Shown here: piece by piece, positions 41,891-50,154 of the stretch
How the letters are laid out: each line of letters begins with the position of its first letter
Numbering within the stretch: the first letter of the stretch is position 1
Source of the DNA: an uncultured Bacteroidales bacterium
GTDB lineage: Bacteria; Bacteroidota; Bacteroidia; Bacteroidales; ML635J-15
Length of the DNA stretch: 64,000 nt
Assembly: GCA_905234755.1 (NCBI GenBank)
Contig: CAJOIT010000003.1
Coordinates: forward strand, 383,135-447,134
Reading direction: 5' to 3'
The notes under the pieces: model-generated
Databases searched by the model: none
The model's input: only the letters and a program-made list of their open reading frames with translations
What the model was told of the DNA's origin: nothing
Program-made: the position numbers and the translations under genes

Positions 41891-42532
41891 ATGGACAAGA
41901 ATAAAAATTCATACATATTCATCTATTCGGTCATTCTGGTTGTAGTTGTGGCTGGAGTATTGAGTTTAGTTGCTGTATTACTTCAACCGAAGCAAGCCAA
42001 GAATCTAGAAATAGAGCAGAAAAGAAACATTTTGGCGGCATTGAAGGTTACTCCCGAGACGAAGGATGTGGAAACCACATACGCCAAGATGGTCAAGGAG
42101 ATTGCAGTTGACGAGGCAGGAAACGAAGTCGCATCAGATGATGCGTTAAAATTGTATGTTGCTAATACTGATAAAGGTATAAAGTATGTATTCCCTCTGT
42201 CGGGAAAGGGCTTGTGGGGACCGATATGGGGTTATCTCTCATTGAATGAAGACCTTAATACTGTTTATGGCGCATATTTCGACCATAAGTCAGAAACTTC
42301 TGGACTTGGAGCCGAGATTGCTACCGAGCATTTTCAGTCGCAGTTTTCTGGCAAGAAGATTTTTGACAAGTCGAATAAGTTTGTGTCGGTGAAAACGAAC
42401 AAGCGTGGAGCTTCAAACGACAATGAGGTAAATGCAATTTCGGGCGCGACAATCACATCAACATCGGTAAACGAAATGATAGAGTCTTGCTTGAAGTCAT
42501 ATTTGCCATATATTGAAAAATCAAGAAAATAG
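41891..42532 (+). CDS. nqrC: Na+-translocating NADH:quinone reductase subunit C
   Basis: The 213-residue subunit has one N-terminal membrane helix (about 8-30, YIFIYSVILVVVVAGVLSLVAV) and a periplasmic FMN-binding domain. The covalent flavin motif SGAT appears in EVNAISGATITSTSV near the C-terminus, and GKGLWGPIWGYLSLN and YFDHKSETSGLGAEI are typical. It starts three bases after nqrB. The FMN is attached by a flavin transferase (ApbE) that is not encoded in this window. Confidence 0.95.
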   Translation: MDKNKNSYIFIYSVILVVVVAGVLSLVAVLLQPKQAKNLEIEQKRNILAALKVTPETKDVETTYAKMVKEIAVDEAGNEVASDDALKLYVANTDKGIKYVFPLSGKGLWGPIWGYLSLNEDLNTVYGAYFDHKSETSGLGAEIATEHFQSQFSGKKIFDKSNKFVSVKTNKRGASNDNEVNAISGATITSTSVNEMIESCLKSYLPYIEKSRK

Positions 42533-42538
42533 GTTGTT

Positions 42539-43165
42539 ATGCAGAATAAAAGGAAAGAAAGAATTTTTTTAGATCCGATATTCAGGAACAATCCTGTTAC
42601 GGTGCAGATACTTGGAATATGTTCTGCGCTCGCCGTTACTGTAAAGTTGCAGTCGGCGGTGGTAATGGCGCTGAGCCTTACATTTGTGGTGGCGTTCTCG
42701 AATGTGATAGTTTCGCTTCTTAGGAAGACTATTCCGGGAAGAATCAGGATAATAGTTCAGCTTGTGGTTGTAGCCTTCCTCGTCATTGTAGTTGACCAGT
42801 TCCTGAAAGCATACTTTTTTGATATAAGCAAGCAACTTTCTGTTTTTGTGGGACTTATAATTACCAATTGCATTGTTATGGGACGTTTGGAGGCCTTTGC
42901 GATGTCGAATAGTCCAAAGCGTAGTCTTATTGATGGACTTGCAAACGGATTGGGTTATGGCTTTATTCTTATTGTTGTGGCGTTTTTCCGCGAGTTGCTT
43001 GGTAGCGGTACTATTTGGAACTATCAGGTTGTGCCACAGGCATTTTACGATGCTGGATACATGAACAACGGACTTATGATTATGCCACCTATGGCGTTGA
43101 TAGCGGTAGGTATAATAGTGTGGATTCAGCGAGCGCACCAACAGAGAAAGGAGGAGGGTAAATAA
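42539..43165 (+). CDS. nqrD: Na+-translocating NADH:quinone reductase subunit D
   Basis: The 208-residue membrane subunit has about six helices and is homologous to RnfE. Characteristic stretches are [37 protein letters not shown], and [16 protein letters not shown]. With subunit E it holds the intramembrane iron site. It begins six bases after nqrC, and its stop overlaps the nqrE start by one base (TAATG). Confidence 0.95.
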   Translation: MQNKRKERIFLDPIFRNNPVTVQILGICSALAVTVKLQSAVVMALSLTFVVAFSNVIVSLLRKTIPGRIRIIVQLVVVAFLVIVVDQFLKAYFFDISKQLSVFVGLIITNCIVMGRLEAFAMSNSPKRSLIDGLANGLGYGFILIVVAFFRELLGSGTIWNYQVVPQAFYDAGYMNNGLMIMPPMALIAVGIIVWIQRAHQQRKEEGK

Positions 43166-43782
43166 TGGAAAACATTGCCAACATATTCGTCAAGTCGGTG
43201 TTTATCGACAACATGATTTTTGCATATTTCCTTGGAATGTGCTCGTACTTGGCTGTTTCCAAGACAGTTAAGACTTCTTTCGGATTGGGCGTGGCGGTTG
43301 CTTTCATGCTGACAATCACCGTTCCAATCAACTACTTGATAGAGAATTATTTGCTATGCAAAGGCGCAATGACTTGGATTTCGCCATCCTTTGCCGATGT
43401 TGACCTTTCGTTCCTGACTTTCATAGTGTTTATCGCAGTTGTGGCATCAATGACACAGTTGGTCGAAATGGTGGTCGAAAAGTTTTCTCCGTCTCTATAC
43501 AATTCGTTGGGAATTTTCCTGCCTTTGATAGCTGTAAACTGCGCAATATTAGGCGGTTCGCTGTTCATGGCAGAGCGTTCGTATGCAAATGTTGGCGAAG
43601 CGGCTGTTTTCGGCTTTGGTTCGGGAATAGGCTGGTTGCTCGCCATAGTGAGCTTAGCTGCAATCCGTGAGAAAATCAAATATTCGAAAATTCCCAAAGC
43701 CCTTGACGGATTGGGTATTGCGTTTATAATTGTAGGTCTTATGGGACTTGCTTTTATGGGATTTATGGGTATAAAACTTTAG
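43165..43782 (+). CDS. nqrE: Na+-translocating NADH:quinone reductase subunit E
   Basis: The 205-residue membrane subunit has six helices and is homologous to RnfA. Typical parts are [23 protein letters not shown], the Cys-containing [16 protein letters not shown], and [19 protein letters not shown]. It pairs with subunit D around the iron centre that lies in the membrane. Its start overlaps the nqrD stop, which implies coupled translation and equal subunit amounts. Confidence 0.95.
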   Translation: MENIANIFVKSVFIDNMIFAYFLGMCSYLAVSKTVKTSFGLGVAVAFMLTITVPINYLIENYLLCKGAMTWISPSFADVDLSFLTFIVFIAVVASMTQLVEMVVEKFSPSLYNSLGIFLPLIAVNCAILGGSLFMAERSYANVGEAAVFGFGSGIGWLLAIVSLAAIREKIKYSKIPKALDGLGIAFIIVGLMGLAFMGFMGIKL

Positions 43783-43786
43783 AATT

Positions 43787-45040
43787 ATGTTGTTGTTCCA
43801 ATCGATAGTTCTCGTTAGTGCCATTGCGGTTTTCCTTGTGGTGATGGTGGCATTGGTTGCAATTCTGCTTTTCGCAAAGAAAAAACTTACTCCGCAGTCC
43901 AAGGTAAAAATCACGATAAACGATAAAGATACTCTTGAAGTTGATACAGGCAATTCATTGATGCTTACACTAAAAGAGCATGACATCCATTTGCCATCTG
44001 CTTGTGGTGGCGGAGGAAGTTGTGGAATGTGCAAGTGCCGCGTAGTGCAGGGTGGAAATGGCATTCTTCCTACCGAAACTGGTTTCTTTTCGCGCAAGGA
44101 ACAGCAGAATTTCTGGCGACTGGCTTGTCAGGTAAAGGTTCGCAACGACATGAAACTCGTTATCCCAGAAGATATTATGGGTATAAAGAAGATGGAGTGC
44201 GAAGTCGTGTCGAACCGCAATGTGGCTACGTTTATTAAGGAATTTGTGGTGAAACTTCCGGAAGGCGAGACACTCAATTTCAAGTCGGGTTCGTATATAC
44301 AGATTGATGTTCCGCAAGTTACAGTTGACTATTCAAAGGACATTGCGGTAGATGACGAATTCAAGGAAGACTGGGACAAACTTGGCATCTGGAATTTGAA
44401 GATGACGAATCCCGAGCCGACTTTCCGTGCCTACTCAATGGCAAATCATCCCGCAGAGAACAATGTGGTAATGTTGAACATACGAATTGCAACTCCGCCA
44501 TGGGACAGGAGCGCTGGTACATTTATGAATGTTAACCCTGGTGTATGTTCGTCATTCCTGTTTTCGCGCAAGCCGGGCGACAAGGTTATGATTTCTGGTC
44601 CTTATGGTGAATTTCACATCAAGGATACCAATCGCGAGATTATGTTTATTGGCGGTGGTGCAGGTATGGCTCCAATGCGTTCGCATATCTTCCATCTGTT
44701 CATGACTTTGCATACTACGCGCAAGGTTTCGTTCTGGTATGGGGCAAGGTCGCGTCGTGAAATTTTCTACGAATCCGATTTCAAGCAGATAGAAGCCGAA
44801 TATCCGAACTTCTCGTTCAATATTGCCTTGTCGGAACCAAAGCCCGAGGACAACTGGGACGGCTATGTAGGCTTCATCCACAAGGTTATCGAGGACAATT
44901 ATCTGAAGAATCATCAGGAACCCGAAGAAATTGAATACTATCTCTGTGGTCCGCCAATGATGACCGCTGCTGTAACAAAGATGCTTGACGACTATGGCGT
45001 TCCACCGGAAATGATTGCTTTCGATGATTTTGGTGGATAA
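43787..45040 (+). CDS. nqrF: Na+-translocating NADH:quinone reductase subunit F
   Basis: The 417-residue electron-entry subunit has an N-terminal membrane helix (about 5-30), a 2Fe-2S ferredoxin domain with Cys73, Cys79, Cys82 and Cys114 (ACGGGGSCGMC and LACQV), an FAD domain with RAYSMANHP and an NADH domain with FIGGGAGMAPMRSH, FWYGARSRREIFY and the end LCGPPMMTAAV. It oxidises NADH and passes electrons to the other subunits. It is the last of the six nqr genes; a cupin gene follows after 23 bases. Confidence 0.96.
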   Translation: MLLFQSIVLVSAIAVFLVVMVALVAILLFAKKKLTPQSKVKITINDKDTLEVDTGNSLMLTLKEHDIHLPSACGGGGSCGMCKCRVVQGGNGILPTETGFFSRKEQQNFWRLACQVKVRNDMKLVIPEDIMGIKKMECEVVSNRNVATFIKEFVVKLPEGETLNFKSGSYIQIDVPQVTVDYSKDIAVDDEFKEDWDKLGIWNLKMTNPEPTFRAYSMANHPAENNVVMLNIRIATPPWDRSAGTFMNVNPGVCSSFLFSRKPGDKVMISGPYGEFHIKDTNREIMFIGGGAGMAPMRSHIFHLFMTLHTTRKVSFWYGARSRREIFYESDFKQIEAEYPNFSFNIALSEPKPEDNWDGYVGFIHKVIEDNYLKNHQEPEEIEYYLCGPPMMTAAVTKMLDDYGVPPEMIAFDDFGG

Positions 45041-45063
45041 AAATTGTAATTTTTCGTGCTTAT

Positions 45064-45426
45064 ATGCAAAACGAATCAGCAAGCAAGGTTAAAAGTGAGG
45101 TTCTGCTTCAAAGTTCAGAAAGTTGGAATAACCAGCCAATGCCTTCGTATCTTGATGGTACTCCGCAGTGTACAATCTTGAAAATAACGGTGCCACCGCA
45201 TACTCGACTGGATATGCATCAGCATCCGATGATGAATGCGGGAGTAGTGGTTGAAGGCGAGCTCCATGTGGTTGATTGCGATGGAAACGAAATCACTCTT
45301 CATCAGGGCGATCCGATTCTGGAATGTGTCGGCATAATGCACTATGGAGAAAATTTAACCGATAATGATACGATGTTGTATATGTTTTATGCAGGTGTGG
45401 TTGGTGCGCCGTTGTGCGAGAGATGA
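45064..45426 (+). CDS. Single-domain cupin protein
   Basis: The 120-residue protein is a small beta-barrel. The first cupin motif is visible as LDMHQHPMMNAGVVVEGELHVV (His residues in HQHP and the downstream Glu), and the second as GDPILECVGIMHYGENL (with the metal-ligand His). It likely binds a metal ion and has no signal peptide. It begins 23 bases after nqrF and may share its transcript, but nothing in the sequence links it to NQR. Substrate is unknown; enzymatic and ligand-sensing roles are both possible. Confidence 0.8.
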   Translation: MQNESASKVKSEVLLQSSESWNNQPMPSYLDGTPQCTILKITVPPHTRLDMHQHPMMNAGVVVEGELHVVDCDGNEITLHQGDPILECVGIMHYGENLTDNDTMLYMFYAGVVGAPLCER

Positions 45427-45465
45427 TTTTTTGTGAAAAACATTTCCTTATTTCCATAAAATACT

Positions 45466-45473
45466 TATCTTTG
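45466..45473 (+). promoter_or_regulatory. -7 box of the InlB-repeat lipoprotein gene
   Basis: TATCTTTG matches TAnnTTTG, 27 bases before the ATG at 45501. Confidence 0.55.
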
Positions 45474-45500
45474 TCCGTGTAAATTATAGCATAGTATAAT

Positions 45501-46640
45501 ATGAAACGGGCACTATTTATATTCTTCGCAATTATTTCCGTCGCGATTAGCGGTTGCAAGAAGGAAACTTATACTGTAACCTTCAATGCAAATGGTGGGA
45601 CAGGCACAATGCAGGAACAGACATTCACAGAAGGCAAGGCGCAGCCACTTGCTATTAACGAGTTCACATATCGCGGATACATTTTTGAAGGATGGAACAC
45701 TGCTTCGAATGGCGGGGGCGTTGCATACGATGACCATGAGACAATAACGGTAACGCATGATATGACATTGTATGCTCAGTGGAAAAAGGTGATAAAACAT
45801 GTAACGGTTACTTTCGATGCAAACGGAGGAAGTGGAGAAATGGAACCTCAGCAGTTTATTGAAGATGTGCCACGGGTATTGGTGGCAAATGCATTTACCA
45901 ATGGCAATCATCCGTTCAATTGCTGGAACACGATGGCTGATGGCAGCGGAACAACATATACCGATATGCAATTGATAACTATTTCTAAAAGCATAACTTT
46001 GTATGCGCAGTGGAGTACCTATGAGTTTGTTGACCTCGGTTTGCCAAGTGGTACGCTTTGGGCAAATTGCAATGTAGGAGCAAGTGTCCCCGAAGAATAT
46101 GGCAACTATTATGCATGGGAAGAAACGCATCCCAAGTCTCGTTACCTCTGGTACGATTATAAATATTGTTGTGACGGTAATAATTATATGTATAGTCTTA
46201 CAAAATATTGTAACATTGCACATTGTGGTTGTAATGGCTATACTGACACTCTGGTCTCTTTGCTGCCAGAATACGATGTTGCTATCGCAAATTGGGGTGC
46301 TAGTTGGCGTATGCCTACATGGGCTGAAATGACAGAATTGCTTGCCAGCTGCAGCAGTGAGTGGACTGTACTGAATGGAGTAAACGGACTGCTCTTTACG
46401 GGACCTAACGGCAACATGGTTTTCTTCCCTGCGGCTGGCGGGTATGAGGATGTTGCAGAAGGATGGCCGCACAATGCTGGAACCATTGGCAACTACTGGT
46501 CAAGTTCGCTCGTTACTAGTAACCCGCTCCATTCGTATATTCTTGCATTCCAGTTGGATCTTATTAATGAATTGCATATTCAAGTGGGTTGGAGTGATCG
46601 TTCAGATGGGTTGCCTGTTCGCCCTGTTGTAGCAAGATAA
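45501..46640 (+). CDS. Surface lipoprotein with two InlB B-type repeats and a FISUMP-like domain
   Basis: The 379-residue protein has a lipoprotein signal with lipobox AISGCKK (Cys19). Two InlB B (Listeria-Bacteroides) repeats follow: about 22-95 (YTVTFNANGGTGTMQEQTF ... MTLYAQW) and about 98-172 (VTVTFDANGGSGEMEPQQF ... ITLYAQW). The C-terminal ~200 residues match the Fibrobacter major-paralogous-type domain: YEFVDLGLPSGTLWANCNVGA, NYYAWEETHPKS, WRMPTWAEMTELL, TGPNGNMVFFPAAGGYE and NYWSSSL. Such proteins are probably surface-exposed; their binding partner is unknown. The gene stands alone. Confidence 0.88.
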   Translation: MKRALFIFFAIISVAISGCKKETYTVTFNANGGTGTMQEQTFTEGKAQPLAINEFTYRGYIFEGWNTASNGGGVAYDDHETITVTHDMTLYAQWKKVIKHVTVTFDANGGSGEMEPQQFIEDVPRVLVANAFTNGNHPFNCWNTMADGSGTTYTDMQLITISKSITLYAQWSTYEFVDLGLPSGTLWANCNVGASVPEEYGNYYAWEETHPKSRYLWYDYKYCCDGNNYMYSLTKYCNIAHCGCNGYTDTLVSLLPEYDVAIANWGASWRMPTWAEMTELLASCSSEWTVLNGVNGLLFTGPNGNMVFFPAAGGYEDVAEGWPHNAGTIGNYWSSSLVTSNPLHSYILAFQLDLINELHIQVGWSDRSDGLPVRPVVAR

Positions 46641-46748
46641 TGACATGGCGGTCAGGACTATAAACAACTTCAAACAATATCAAACCATCTAAACCTATGC
46701 CACCATTCAATCTGTGGCTGTCGTTGCGCGTAACGTCCCTACAAATGT

Positions 46749-46935
46749 ACCATCTCAAACAATTTAAAACCCAGAAACGGCTTTAGCCATTGAAACTTAG
46801 AAACCAGAAACCGCGCAGCGTCAAACTGGCGTCAGCCAAACCTAGAAACAGCGTTAGCGAGAAACGGGCGCAAGCCCATAGAACGGCGAAGCCCTCAATG
46901 AAGTTAAACCTAGAAACTTAGAAACAGGCGCAGCC
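46749..46935. repeat. Array of tiny GC hairpins with AGAAAC-type spacers, copy 1
   Basis: About 190 bases made of AGAAAC or AAAC spacers alternating with 3-4 bp hairpins: GGC-TTTA-GCC (46779-46788), CGC-GCA-GCG (46812-46820), TGGC-GTCA-GCCA (46827-46838), GGGC-GCAA-GCCC (46866-46877), GGC-GAA-GCC (46885-46893) and GGC-GCA-GCC (46927-46935). A 37-base segment (46881-46917) recurs with two differences at 49341-49377. It lies between convergent genes and encodes no evident protein. The preceding 46641-46748 holds nothing else I recognise. Confidence 0.6.
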
Positions 46936-46936
46936 T

Positions 46937-47755
46937 TTATTCCAGATATATTTTTCCGCTTTTGTCGTTCTTGTTCAGCTTCTTGTATTGTTCTGCCTTG
47001 TGTTTTACAACCAAGATGAAGTAGTAGGCGTTCATGCTGTTTATGAAGTCGGCGGTAAACCCACACCAGTCGAGGAAGCGTTCTGCTTCAAGTTTCGAGA
47101 AACCAGTAAGTTCCATTAATTGCTCGGTTGTTATGCGCTCTTCGATTAGTGCGCTGATGTGGTCTTTTGCTTGTAGTTCGGCAAGTTTTTTCTTTTCCTT
47201 GCCTTCCTTGCTGAATGCTTCGTAAAGTGCTGTAATCGGGCTGAATACGAATCCTGCGCCTTCTGTTTGCGGGCGATTGTAGAAGTCGATGGCTTTTTGT
47301 TTTACAGGAAAGTTCTGGTTAGCGTAGGTATAGTCGTCATCGGGCAGGTTCATTGTGGTGACTTCGTATTTCAGTTGGTTGTAGCGCCATTCGAAAATGT
47401 TGACGGTGGGCAATAGGTAGGCTTCAGTCTTCAGCTTTACAATCAGCGGTTCGTTCCTGTCGATTGCCTTGTCGTCAATGACGATGAATTTCCGTTCGTA
47501 GCCAAGCATCGAAAACCTTATTGTGTCGTACATTTTGGCCGACAGGGCAAAATAACCAGCCGTGTCGCTAATTGTGCCTTCGCGTCTGTGGCGTATCGAT
47601 ATGTTTGTGTAGGGGAGCGGTTTGTCGTCTTCTATGTCGAGTACATAACCTGCGACAATTACGCGGTCGTCCATCTTGATGAACTGGGAAAAAGAAAAAT
47701 TGCAGTTAAGAACAAGCAATATGCTGAATAGTAATATCTTAACTGCAATTTTCAT
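46937..47755 (-). CDS. Exported protein with carboxypeptidase-regulatory-like domain
   Basis: The 272-residue protein has a signal peptide (to about FSFSQ, 24) and then a CarboxypepD_reg-like beta-sandwich (about 33-108), with VAGYVLDIEDDKPLPYTNISI, TISDTAGYFALSA and DTIRFSMLGYERKFIVI. The C-terminal half is helical and charged (EAFSKEGKEKKKLAELQAKDHISALIEERITTEQL in sequence) and has no match I know. Similar proteins are common periplasmic or surface proteins in Bacteroidota with no defined role. The DegT aminotransferase gene lies 12 bases upstream on the same strand, so the two are probably co-transcribed. Confidence 0.8.
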   Translation of the reverse strand: MKIAVKILLFSILLVLNCNFSFSQFIKMDDRVIVAGYVLDIEDDKPLPYTNISIRHRREGTISDTAGYFALSAKMYDTIRFSMLGYERKFIVIDDKAIDRNEPLIVKLKTEAYLLPTVNIFEWRYNQLKYEVTTMNLPDDDYTYANQNFPVKQKAIDFYNRPQTEGAGFVFSPITALYEAFSKEGKEKKKLAELQAKDHISALIEERITTEQLMELTGFSKLEAERFLDWCGFTADFINSMNAYYFILVVKHKAEQYKKLNKNDKSGKIYLE

Positions 47756-47767
47756 CGCAAAGTATTT

Positions 47768-48889
47768 TTACCTTACAAACTCAAGAACCGAATCCGTTAT
47801 GTATTTCAGAGTTTCTTTGCTGAGTTCGGTATTCATTGGCAGAGCAATGACCGATTCGCAAAGTTTGTCGGTGTTTGGAAAAGCATTTGGATTGTATTCG
47901 AATCCTTGGAATGCCTTCTGCTTGTGCAGTGGTATCGGGTAGTAAACTGCCGATGCAACACCTTTGGCTTTTAGGTGTTCCATTAATGCAGTCCGGTCAA
48001 CTCCATTGAGGCGCATTACATACTGGTGGAATGTGTGAGTTGTGTTTTGTGCGCGTTTCGGTGTGCTGATTTTATGGCAGTTGGCAAATGCCTTGTCGTA
48101 GTAGTCGGCAGCGGTGCGACGAGCGTTGTTGTATTCGTCAAGATGTGGAAGTTTTGCCCTGAGGACAACTGCCTGAATGGTGTCCAAGCGTGAATTTACG
48201 CCAATTCTATCATGGTGATATCTTACTTTCATGCCGTGGTTTACGATAGAGCTGATTTTTTCTGCGAGTTCAGCATCGTTTGTGAATATTGCTCCGCCAT
48301 CACCGTAGCAACCGAGGTTCTTCGATGGGAAGAACGATGTGCATCCTATGTGTCCGATTGTTCCTGCTTTTTTCACGGTGCCATCCGAAAAATGGTAGTC
48401 GCTGCCGATTGCCTGAGCGGTATCTTCAATGACATATAGGTTATGGCGTTTTGCAATGTCCATAATGCGTTCCATGTCGGCGCACTGACCGAATAGGTGA
48501 ACAGGGATTATGGCTTTGGTGCGAGGCGTGATTGCCTTTTCGATTTCATCGGGATTGATAAGATATGTTTCTGGGTCAACATCGACCATAACAGGTTTCA
48601 GTTGTAGCAGAGCTATTGTCTCTACTGTGGCAATGAAAGTGAAGTCGGCGGAAATAACTTCGTCGCCTGGTTTCAGTCCGAGTGCCATGAGGGCAATTTG
48701 CAGAGCATCAGTACCGTTGCCGCATGTAATGACATTCCCAACATTTAGATATGATGCCAATTCGGTGCGGAAGTCCTTGACGTCCTGTCCGTTGATAAAT
48801 TCAGTATTCTCTATTACCCTTGCAATACCGCTGTCGATTTCATCCTTTATTTTAAGGTATTGCGATTTTAGGTCAACCATTTGAATCAT
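47768..48889 (-). CDS. DegT/DnrJ/EryC1/StrS-family sugar aminotransferase
   Basis: The 373-residue PLP enzyme shows MVDLKSQYLKIKDEID, TCGNGTDALQIALMALGLKPGDEVI, the cofactor Asp in VIEDTAQAIG, and the PLP-binding lysine in SFFPSKNLGCYGDGGAIF. GVNSRLDTIQAVVLRAKLPHLDEYN and YYPIPLHKQKAF are typical. Members transfer amino groups to keto-sugar nucleotides for LPS, capsule or glycoprotein glycans. The exact sugar cannot be stated; the overall pattern is like WbpE/FdtB types. ATG 48889 is used; ATG 48880 is also possible. A -7 box lies at 48904-48911. Confidence 0.9.
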   Translation of the reverse strand: MIQMVDLKSQYLKIKDEIDSGIARVIENTEFINGQDVKDFRTELASYLNVGNVITCGNGTDALQIALMALGLKPGDEVISADFTFIATVETIALLQLKPVMVDVDPETYLINPDEIEKAITPRTKAIIPVHLFGQCADMERIMDIAKRHNLYVIEDTAQAIGSDYHFSDGTVKKAGTIGHIGCTSFFPSKNLGCYGDGGAIFTNDAELAEKISSIVNHGMKVRYHHDRIGVNSRLDTIQAVVLRAKLPHLDEYNNARRTAADYYDKAFANCHKISTPKRAQNTTHTFHQYVMRLNGVDRTALMEHLKAKGVASAVYYPIPLHKQKAFQGFEYNPNAFPNTDKLCESVIALPMNTELSKETLKYITDSVLEFVR

Positions 48890-48903
48890 AACCAAATTTT
48901 TTG

Positions 48904-48911
48904 CAAATATA
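48904..48911 (-). promoter_or_regulatory. -7 box of the aminotransferase gene
   Basis: The minus strand reads TATATTTG (TAnnTTTG), 14 bases before the ATG at 48889. Confidence 0.5.
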
Positions 48912-48969
48912 AGAAAAATGGCGATTGTTCGCCATCTTCACCATTGGAACTTTTTTCCATCATTCGCTG

Positions 48970-49140
48970 TTACGCAAGTTCCAAAATTTTCTTTACCAAA
49001 CTGCGGCTTGGACTTATTTTTGGAAGAAATTCCAACCGCTTGTCCATTTCTGCCATTTCATTCATGTCAAGCAGATATTCGTCCGTTATGCCGTTTTCGT
49101 TGGTATTGATTGTGTAAAAATACGAATAGACATCTGTCAT
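48970..49140 (-). CDS. Conserved-looking 56-residue small protein
   Basis: An intact frame of 56 codons runs from ATG 49140 to TAA 48970. The protein is acidic in its first half (TDEYLLDMNEMAEMDKRL) and ends PSRSLVKKILELA. Short Bacteroidota proteins with a final PS-x-x-x-V-x-x-IL-x-x-A helix are frequent and unstudied, and this one fits that shape, which is from memory. No signal or membrane segment is present. It lies 80 bases upstream of the DegT gene on the same strand, which has its own promoter. Codon use looks like the neighbouring genes. Function unknown. Confidence 0.55.
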   Translation of the reverse strand: MTDVYSYFYTINTNENGITDEYLLDMNEMAEMDKRLEFLPKISPSRSLVKKILELA

Positions 49141-49277
49141 AGGCAAATCCTTTTATTATTTGTTTGAATGAATAACGGAGATTATCATCGTTTATTTTGT
49201 TTGATGATAATTTTTTTGAAAAAAAGTTTGTTGTGTAGATAATGTGTTGAATTATATGGTGTTGTTGTATATAAGTT

Positions 49278-49446
49278 CAGTATGACATTCCGTTTTTTTA
49301 TCATCGAATTATCAAATCTTCAAACCATCTCAAACAACTTGAACGGCGAAGCCCTCAACGAAGTTAAACTTAGAAACCTGAAACATAGAAACGGCGAAGC
49401 CATTGAAACGCCGCAGGCACATAACCAGAAATACAGTATGACATTC
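49278..49446. repeat. Hairpin array copy 2 flanked by a 13-base direct repeat
   Basis: CAGTATGACATTC occurs at 49278-49290 and 49434-49446. Between them lies the second array of AGAAAC-type spacers and tiny hairpins: GGC-GAA-GCC (49345-49353 and 49393-49401) and GCC-GCA-GGC (49410-49418). The segment 49341-49377 matches 46881-46917 with two differences. The interval 49141-49277 upstream is AT-rich with nothing recognised. Confidence 0.6.
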
Positions 49447-49459
49447 AGCGTTTTTTTTT

Positions 49460-49467
49460 TACCTTTG
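49460..49467 (+). promoter_or_regulatory. -7 box of aat-tilS, abutting a T10 tract
   Basis: TACCTTTG matches TAnnTTTG and begins at the last T of a ten-T run (49451-49460). The aat ATG comes only six bases after the box, so the messenger may be nearly leaderless. Confidence 0.55.
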
Positions 49468-49473
49468 CAATCT

Positions 49474-50154
49474 ATGGCAGTATATCGTTTACCGGATGAT
49501 TTCCTTTGGTTTCCAGACCCTAACGAAGCAGATGAAGAGGGTTTGGTTGCTGTTGGTGGAGACTTTTCTCCCGACCGGGTATTGCTTGCATTGTGTTCGG
49601 GGATATTCCCTTGGCCTTGCGAAGACGAGGAACTGCTATGGTTCTCGCTCGACCCTCGTTTTGTCGTTTTCCCCGAGAAGGCGCACATATCAAAGTCGCT
49701 ACGGAGAAGCTGTCGCAATTTTACTGTCAAGGTAAATGCAAATTTTGAGGCGGTTATACGGCGTTGTTCGACAATTACCCGTGATGGTCAGGATGGTACA
49801 TGGATTACGGATGGTATAATTTCGGCTTATACAAAGCTTCATGAGTGGGGTTATGGTTATTCGTTCGAGGCATATCAGGGCGACAAACTGGTTGGTGGAC
49901 TTTACGGAAATCTAATTGGTAAGGTGTTTATGGGCGAGTCGATGTTCCATGAAGTGACCGATGCTGGCAAGGTGGCTTTCTGCGGACTTGTAGAATTTTG
50001 CCTTAAAAATGGTGTGGTTCTTATTGATTGCCAGCAGAAGACGACTTTGCTCGAAAGTCTTGGCGGCGAAGAGATTAAACGAACAGATTATTTGAAACTT
50101 TTAAAGGAATACGGGGATTTCCCGTTTACAGAATATGTTGAAAACAAAGGTTAA
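49474..50154 (+). CDS. aat: Leucyl/phenylalanyl-tRNA--protein transferase
   Basis: The 226-residue enzyme adds Leu or Phe to N-terminal Arg/Lys of proteins for the N-degron pathway. Recognised parts are FPDPNEADEEGLVAVGGDFSPDRVLLAL, GIFPWPCEDEELLWFSLDPRFV, GTWITDGIISAYTKLHEWGY, SFEAYQGDKLVGGLYG, and GESMFHEVTDAGKVAFCGL with the final LIDCQQKT. The open frame extends 64 codons upstream to 49282, but that part is the hairpin array and contains the promoter, so ATG 49474 is used. It overlaps tilS by 20 bases. Confidence 0.95.
   Translation: MAVYRLPDDFLWFPDPNEADEEGLVAVGGDFSPDRVLLALCSGIFPWPCEDEELLWFSLDPRFVVFPEKAHISKSLRRSCRNFTVKVNANFEAVIRRCSTITRDGQDGTWITDGIISAYTKLHEWGYGYSFEAYQGDKLVGGLYGNLIGKVFMGESMFHEVTDAGKVAFCGLVEFCLKNGVVLIDCQQKTTLLESLGGEEIKRTDYLKLLKEYGDFPFTEYVENKG

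Noticed and set aside
46749..46935. Possible CRISPR array
   Set aside because: Spacers and repeats are far too short and irregular, and there are no cas genes in the window.
46854..47066. Minus-strand frame through the hairpin array, sharing a SLTSLRASPF-like string with one at 49320-49730
   Set aside because: The shared peptide comes from the shared DNA repeat, and the frames otherwise lie antisense to or out of frame with real genes.
49282..49473. 64-codon N-terminal extension of aat
   Set aside because: It is made of the hairpin array and the promoter; conserved Aat sequence begins at ATG 49474.
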